In this document: positions 58,518-64,000 of the stretch, piece after piece
How positions within the stretch are numbered: position 1 is the stretch's first letter
Layout: each line of letters begins with the position of its first letter
From: Alteromonas sp. RKMC-009
GTDB taxonomy: Bacteria; Pseudomonadota; Gammaproteobacteria; Enterobacterales; Alteromonadaceae
Direction: 5' to 3'
NCBI RefSeq assembly: GCF_003584565.2
Contig: NZ_CP031010.1
Coordinates: 2,108,001-2,172,000, forward strand
Length of the DNA stretch: 64,000 nt
Notes under the pieces: model-generated
What the model saw: only the letters and a program-made list of their open reading frames with translations
Told to the model about the DNA's origin: nothing
Database searches by the model: none
Translations under genes and position numbers: made by a program

Positions 58518-59744
58518 TTATGCCTGATGGTGTTTGTTTCCGGCTTGTGAAGGCGGCAGTTTGAAGGCGGTTATCAGTGCAGCAATCAGCACCACAGCAC
58601 TTATAAGCCATGCATAACCCGGTTCTGTCACAATGCGCATCGTCAGCCAGTTAAAGCCAAAGCAAGCTGTCAGGAAAGCAAATATGGCCCGCGTTATTGC
58701 AAAAGCAGTATAGCGGGATGCCATTAACAGCAGTGGCAGTACTACCACACTCAGCGCCGCCTGAAATAACTCAACCCCTGCGTTAAACCCCGCCACCGCG
58801 AGTAACCTTGTGACTGTATCAAGCGGCAGCCCCTGCATGACTTCTGAAAAGGCGACGCCATGGATCACACCGAACAGTAATACCGGTACATTGTGAAGCC
58901 GTGCCGGTTGAATCAGCAACAATACCGCTGTCACCAAAACCGTAGCAGCCACGCACGCTTCAGTTAACCACACAGGCATGCTCAGTACACCGGTTGCAGA
59001 TAGCGCCAGTGATACTGTATGGCCAGCGGTGAAAAGGGATATCATGATCAACGCCTGTCGCCACGTATAACCTTTACGCCAGTTATGCTGTTTTGATGCA
59101 CTGACTACAGTGAACAACAAACAAAACAGGAACAGCAAATGGTCTGTACCGGCAAAGATATGATGGAGGCCGGCGTTAAAGTAGCGGATGAGCAGATCAG
59201 TGATGCTCAGGGCAGCAGCTTTCAGGCTGACAGATGTATGCCGCCAGGACAGCACGGTAGAATGACTTGCAGGGCTGTCTCCGCCTGAATTACTGACTGA
59301 CACAAGAGTACGGTGATTACGCACCCGGTGCGTGATGCCATCGTACTGAACCTCCAGTGATGATGGCTGATGTGCGTGCTCAGTTGCGGCTGTTATACTC
59401 ACAAACAGACAGGTCTCATAATCACACTGCTGAAACCGGGGAGCGTCAGTTTGTATGGCATAAGCCCCTGTGTGCATTGTGTCCGCGGCAGTCACAATCA
59501 GGTGTTCGTCAAGATATGCAGCCATGCGGTTGTGCAGCTGTGAAGGACTTTCAGAGGTGAGCGCAGGCCACAGGGGATTGGCCTGCTGTAACTGGTCCAG
59601 TGGCAATAATAATTCAATCTTCAGCGTACCGGCGCTCTGATGAATTGTCATTTTAGTGGCAGAAGCCGGATGGGCAGCAACCGGCAAAGTTACCAGCCAA
59701 CAGGTTGCTGCCATCAGAAATAACAGATTACAGCGTATTGCCAT
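58518..59744 (-). CDS. HupE/UreJ-family membrane protein
   Basis: 408 residues from the ATG at 59744, with AAGGA 8 bases ahead. A signal peptide ends in VAAHPASA. A periplasmic domain of about 170 residues follows, then a membrane domain of about six to seven helices with the HupE_UreJ hallmark HHIFAGTDHLLFLFCLLF and a FGVIHGVAFSE motif. The end is His-rich (GNKHHQA). HupE relatives are thought to move nickel or cobalt; the long periplasmic domain marks the less-known second HupE type. It overlaps the upstream DUF3500 gene by 17 bases, so both products are made together. Confidence 0.85.
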   Translation of the reverse strand: MAIRCNLLFLMAATCWLVTLPVAAHPASATKMTIHQSAGTLKIELLLPLDQLQQANPLWPALTSESPSQLHNRMAAYLDEHLIVTAADTMHTGAYAIQTDAPRFQQCDYETCLFVSITAATEHAHQPSSLEVQYDGITHRVRNHRTLVSVSNSGGDSPASHSTVLSWRHTSVSLKAAALSITDLLIRYFNAGLHHIFAGTDHLLFLFCLLFTVVSASKQHNWRKGYTWRQALIMISLFTAGHTVSLALSATGVLSMPVWLTEACVAATVLVTAVLLLIQPARLHNVPVLLFGVIHGVAFSEVMQGLPLDTVTRLLAVAGFNAGVELFQAALSVVVLPLLLMASRYTAFAITRAIFAFLTACFGFNWLTMRIVTEPGYAWLISAVVLIAALITAFKLPPSQAGNKHHQA

Positions 59745-60987
59745 AATCCATTTCCTTATCACGGTAGACAGTGTGATAGTGGGTCTGACCGCGGATAACA
59801 ACGCCGCCCTGACAGGCGACTTCAATCCATACGCGGGGACCGTCGATCCTCATGTAAGTGCCGCTCTGATCGACATCAACGCCTGCTGATTCCGAACCTG
59901 CCCAAGCGATATAAGTATCCGCCAGTGCCTCTTCTGTTGTGTAATCTGCCATCAGATGGTCAGAAATATCGCTCTGGTAGTCGTCCACCCATTCGGCGAT
60001 TGCTGCAATGACCAGCGCCTGCTGCGTTTCGCTTAAGGTTGCTACGTTAATACCACCGCGATCGTCGCCAACTGGATAGTCATTTGGCTGTACGCCACTT
60101 CCGTTGTCAGGCCCCACAAGCACATCAGAATAAGATTCACCGCTCAGATAAGCGTCTGAGAATTCATCGTCAGATAATGCTTCAAACATGGCTACCATCG
60201 CATCACCTTCATCCACCAGCGGCGCATACGTCGTACTGTTGAGTTCAAAAGCAGATTTAGGCTCTGATGCAATATGATTAGGCACAGGGTAACCGGTACC
60301 TTCCACCATCGTCACGTTGTAGGCAAGGTGATGGCCACCGAGCTGAATCATCCAGTTATCTTCGCGGCCAGGGGTTCCGAATATTGCGATGTAATAGTTC
60401 GCAGAACTGTAAGTGTTGCCGCCTCCCTGTTCCTGCAGATAATCATCAGCAGCCAGTACGCCGCGAAAATCTTCGTATCCGGCGTCATTTAATAACGTTT
60501 GCGCAACGGTGATGAGCGCGTCATAAGCTGTATCCGATAATTCTCCAATGCGCATACCATTTCGCTGCACATTGTTGGTGGGGAAATTTGACCAGATTGT
60601 CCGTTCAGTATTGGAATTATCCCACTCATACAAAATGGCTGATTGTTCAGTGGTGGTGAGGGTAGCGATGAAGTTCTCCGTGGCGCAAATCAGTTCGTCC
60701 ATTTGCGCTGTGGACGTATCGTCACACTGACTTTCCGTGGCCGTTTCTTCAGACGCAGAATCGTCGGCGGCTTCATCGTCGCTGTCGTCTGCAGTGTCGT
60801 CATCACCGGCATCACTTTCATCTGAGTCATCTGGCGAATCGTCGCTGCCGGTATCGCCGGTTGAGCTGTCATCGGATGTTGAACCGGTTTCTGTTTCAAC
60901 TGTGGTTGAATCTGAACTGTCTGAACCGCCGCAACCGGACAGTAACAGTGCAGCCAGGAAAATATAGATAAACGGGGAAGGTTTCAC
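59728..60987 (-). CDS. DUF3500-domain lipoprotein
   Basis: 419 residues from a GTG start. A lipoprotein signal ends in LLSGC. Residues about 20-85 are an extremely acidic Asp/Ser/Thr/Glu linker. The DUF3500 domain follows (about 90-400), with ERTIWSNFPTN, RNGMRIGELSD, DNWMIQLGGHHLAYN and VWIEVACQ. The conserved GGHH and the late HYHTVYRD could bind metal; this is inferred. The enzyme or transport role is unknown. Its SD sequence GGAG (60997-60994) lies in the 3' arm of a strong hairpin directly ahead of the start codon, which suggests translational control. Confidence 0.85.
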   Translation of the reverse strand: MKPSPFIYIFLAALLLSGCGGSDSSDSTTVETETGSTSDDSSTGDTGSDDSPDDSDESDAGDDDTADDSDDEAADDSASEETATESQCDDTSTAQMDELICATENFIATLTTTEQSAILYEWDNSNTERTIWSNFPTNNVQRNGMRIGELSDTAYDALITVAQTLLNDAGYEDFRGVLAADDYLQEQGGGNTYSSANYYIAIFGTPGREDNWMIQLGGHHLAYNVTMVEGTGYPVPNHIASEPKSAFELNSTTYAPLVDEGDAMVAMFEALSDDEFSDAYLSGESYSDVLVGPDNGSGVQPNDYPVGDDRGGINVATLSETQQALVIAAIAEWVDDYQSDISDHLMADYTTEEALADTYIAWAGSESAGVDVDQSGTYMRIDGPRVWIEVACQGGVVIRGQTHYHTVYRDKEMDYGNTL

Positions 60988-60993
60988 AAAGCG

Positions 60994-61035
60994 CTCCGCA
61001 ACAAATAAGAACAGATCTCATTATTTATTGCGGAG
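60994..61035 (-). promoter_or_regulatory. 15-bp RNA hairpin that hides the DUF3500 ribosome-binding site
   Basis: On the minus strand the arms CTCCGCAATAAATAA (61035-61021) and TTATTTGTTGCGGAG (61008-60994) pair over 15 bases with one G-U pair and a 12-base loop. The last four bases of the 3' arm, GGAG, are the Shine-Dalgarno sequence; the GTG start follows after 6 bases. When folded, the ribosome site pairs with CUCC. This is typical of a thermosensor-like or protein/ligand-controlled leader. It could alternatively be a DNA operator. Confidence 0.65.
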
Positions 61036-61088
61036 TACTTGCAAAAAAGCTTTTTAACAATACTTTACACAGCCTTTACCCTGGCTGA

Positions 61089-61940
61089 CTAAAGGGAGGA
61101 AACAATTTGCGTGACGCTGCGGCTTTCGCCGGGTGCTAGTGTGCATCCATTGGTCACGGCTGTCTCAATACATAACATATGTCTGAAACCAAACGCGTCC
61201 ATGTCAGCGATAGAAGCAGCCCCTTGCCAGGGATTCCAGACCACCAGAGAATCGTGTCCCATAGACGTTACGCGGGTAAATGGCTTCTCTTCTACATAAA
61301 TGGTTACGTCAGGAGCAGCATGCTGATGAATGCGGTCTGTTTCACCACTGAAAGTATACGGAGACGGGGCAGGCTTTAATGCCCAATTTTCCAGTTTGTC
61401 TTTGTACTCGCCTTCAATACCTGTAATTTTAGTATGCGCGATATCAGCCACTGAAAAATAGGTGTGCATTGCTGCATTGAATGAAAACGGCACGATACCG
61501 GTGTTTTCTGTTTTCAGTGTAATCGACAGGGTTTTACCCACCAGAATTTCGTAGCTGACTTTGCAATCATATTCAAAGCCTTCACCACGGCTGAATGTGG
61601 GGGTAAGAACAATGCGCGTGCCGTCTCCGGTGTCTTCAGAAGACTGAATCTGCCAGCTTTGGGTGCGCAAAAAACCATGAGAAGGCAGTTCACCTTTCTC
61701 ACGGCCATGATCATCACTGAACCAGGGCCAGCAAAGAGGAATTCCACCACGGATCGGGCGCTCACCGTTTAAGAACGCATGAGGACTGAGCCATAAACGG
61801 TCACGATCATCAGATTTTGGAATGAATGACAGTACATGCGCGCCAAATAAGCTGATACGGCTGCTGGCAAACTGATTGTCTACGTTTAAAAAGGTAATCC
61901 CTGAAGATTCTTCAACGGTTACAGAGTCGGGAATACTCAT
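61089..61940 (-). CDS. yeaD: D-hexose-6-phosphate mutarotase
   Basis: 283 residues from the ATG at 61940, with AAGGAG 7 bases ahead. SRISLFGAHVLSFIP, RDRLWLSPHAFLNGERPIRGGIPLCWPWFSD and ALHTYF-like AAMHTYFSVADI carry the catalytic His and Glu of aldose-1-epimerase relatives. It interconverts anomers of glucose 6-phosphate and, as in many gammaproteobacteria, follows gapA. Confidence 0.93.
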   Translation of the reverse strand: MSIPDSVTVEESSGITFLNVDNQFASSRISLFGAHVLSFIPKSDDRDRLWLSPHAFLNGERPIRGGIPLCWPWFSDDHGREKGELPSHGFLRTQSWQIQSSEDTGDGTRIVLTPTFSRGEGFEYDCKVSYEILVGKTLSITLKTENTGIVPFSFNAAMHTYFSVADIAHTKITGIEGEYKDKLENWALKPAPSPYTFSGETDRIHQHAAPDVTIYVEEKPFTRVTSMGHDSLVVWNPWQGAASIADMDAFGFRHMLCIETAVTNGCTLAPGESRSVTQIVSSL

Positions 61941-61992
61941 GTGACATCTCCTTGCCAAAATAAAGTCCGGTTATTATTGTGCATCCAAAAAC

Positions 61993-62025
61993 AAAAAGGT
62001 GCGATAGCAAATCGCACCTTTTTTT
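61993..62025. terminator. Terminator of gapA
   Basis: The stem AAAAAGGTGCGAT/ATCGCACCTTTTT has A and T runs on both sides. It lies between gapA and the mutarotase gene, so the latter has its own promoter or depends on read-through. Confidence 0.88.
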
Positions 62026-62067
62026 ACATTTTTATCTTGCTTATCACCCGGTTAGGGCGTGTTCGCA

Positions 62068-63072
<1,005 letters not shown>

Positions 63073-63156
63073 CTAATTGTATTTTGGTACAAGTGAAAAA
63101 AAATTACGTAAAGTATGGATCAAAATGGCATAATTGGCAAAGTAAAAAGCAAAAAA

Positions 63157-63171
63157 TGTTGCAAAATTACA
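63157..63171. promoter_or_regulatory. Weak HexR-like site between gapA and malQ
   Basis: TGTTGCAAAATTACA keeps the right half ATTACA and the outer TGT of the HexR palindrome. Its position, about 95 bases before gapA, fits HexR targets in related bacteria, but the match is imperfect. Confidence 0.4.
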
Positions 63172-63303
63172 AGTATGAACTATGCAAACGTATTCAGTTT
63201 CGTTGTATCGGGTCTTTAACTGATAATGCTCAAAATAATGTGTTGATGAGAATGCGCGGCCGTTGCCTTAACATTATCAACACGGGAAACAGGAATAGAT
63301 AAA

Positions 63304-64000
63304 ATGACAAATCCCGTTTTACAACAGCTGGTTGAGATGCGCGGCATAGAGACCCACTATGTTGATGCGTGGGGCAAACCTGCCACGATTTCAGAATCAA
63401 GCCAGACCAAATTACTTAATGCACTGGGTTACGACACCAGCAATGAAGCTGCTATAGAACAACAGCTTTCAGAAGAAGCCAGAAAAATCTGGCAGACTCC
63501 GCTCAACCCGGTACAGGTTTTACGCCAATCAGACACCGTTCCGTTTTCTGTACGGTTACCGATAGAGCTGGTAACCGATGAGTATACTGTAGCGCTCTCT
63601 TTTGAAGATGGACAGACATTCGTCCACACTTTTGCACCGGTTGACGAAACACTGGTAAATGTCGCCCAGCTGGAAGACGTGGAATATCACGAATACGGTG
63701 TCACACTGCCGGTTCAGGCGCCCACGGGTTATCATACACTGAGCTTATCGGTGGAAGGGGATGATGAACCGCTTTGCAGTATGCGGGTTATTATTGCACC
63801 TTCAGCCTGCTTCATCCCTGAATCCATTGCTGCCGGTAAAAAGATTTGGGGCCTGAGTGTGCAACTTTACTGTGTACGCAGTCAGAAAAACTGGGGTATG
63901 GGCGACTTCTCAGATCTGGTTTTATTAACCGAAAAGGCCGCTGCCACCGGAGCAGAGTTTATCGGTCTGAACCCTATTCATGCGCTGTATCCGGCGAACC
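63304..64000 (+). CDS. malQ: 4-alpha-glucanotransferase MalQ, 3' end outside the window
   Basis: The first 232 codons are present. The N-terminal domain (MTNPVLQQLVEMRGIETHYVDAWG) is followed by the start of the GH77 barrel: KKIWGLSVQLYCVRSQKNWGMGDFSDL and GAEFIGLNPIHALYPANP. This is the MalQ pattern. It transfers maltodextrin units and works with glycogen or maltose metabolism. It begins after the divergent gapA promoter; downstream genes are not visible. Confidence 0.93.
   Translation, partial: MTNPVLQQLVEMRGIETHYVDAWGKPATISESSQTKLLNALGYDTSNEAAIEQQLSEEARKIWQTPLNPVQVLRQSDTVPFSVRLPIELVTDEYTVALSFEDGQTFVHTFAPVDETLVNVAQLEDVEYHEYGVTLPVQAPTGYHTLSLSVEGDDEPLCSMRVIIAPSACFIPESIAAGKKIWGLSVQLYCVRSQKNWGMGDFSDLVLLTEKAAATGAEFIGLNPIHALYPAN

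Overview
The window looks like chromosome of a marine gammaproteobacterium of the Alteromonadaceae (Alteromonas or a close relative). The evidence is the gene order cspD-clpS-clpA-infA-bpt-aat-trxB and purB-hflD-mnmA, a HexR-linked zwf-pgl-edd-glk-eda operon next to pykA, a long TonB-dependent receptor paired with a TPR-sulfotransferase, and a tmRNA with the tag ANDENYALAA. The species is inferred from these features, not from any search.

Layout. (1) 1-6.8 kb: the right part of an integrative element in the 3' end of the tmRNA gene ssrA. Reading leftward from ssrA it holds a P4-type tyrosine integrase, a 227-codon gene split by an IS407-group insertion sequence with a clean 4-bp target duplication, then an operon of an AlpA-like regulator, a small winged-helix protein, a Toprim primase-like protein, a DUF3631 ATPase and a TubC-N-like small protein. 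The left end lies outside the window. (2) 6.8-7.2 kb: ssrA. (3) 7.6-15.0 kb: a glycerophosphodiesterase lipoprotein overlapped by a membrane PEGA protein, then a module of ECF sigma factor, RskA-type anti-sigma factor and two-propeller lipoprotein. The sigma gene and the lipoprotein gene share an identical bipartite promoter motif. (4) 15.2-26 kb: VF530, an old-yellow-enzyme oxidoreductase, smpB, ratA-rnfH, MarR-BCCT transporter, TonB receptor and TPR-sulfotransferase. (5) 26-29 kb: divergent ppsR/ppsA with a HexR-like operator. (6) 29-49 kb: core housekeeping genes, including roxA, a class III cyclase, purB, hflD, mnmA, rluE, monomeric icd, the ClpS/ClpA/Bpt/Aat N-degron cluster, trxB, yfbV, sppA and sprT. 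(7) 49-64 kb: a nitroreductase and central carbon metabolism (pykA, hexR, the Entner-Doudoroff operon, a D-hexose-6-phosphate mutarotase, gapA and the 5' part of malQ). A DUF3500 lipoprotein-HupE/UreJ pair lies inside this block.

How they work together. HexR-type palindromes lie in front of ppsA/ppsR, pykA and hexR/zwf, with a weaker one near gapA. This fits one sugar-phosphate-responsive circuit controlling lower glycolysis, the Entner-Doudoroff route and gluconeogenesis. tmRNA, SmpB and the N-degron adaptors form two protein quality-control sets. The least familiar biology is the ECF sigma/anti-sigma/propeller-lipoprotein module with its visible cognate promoter, and the DUF3500 gene whose Shine-Dalgarno sequence is buried in a 15-bp RNA hairpin.
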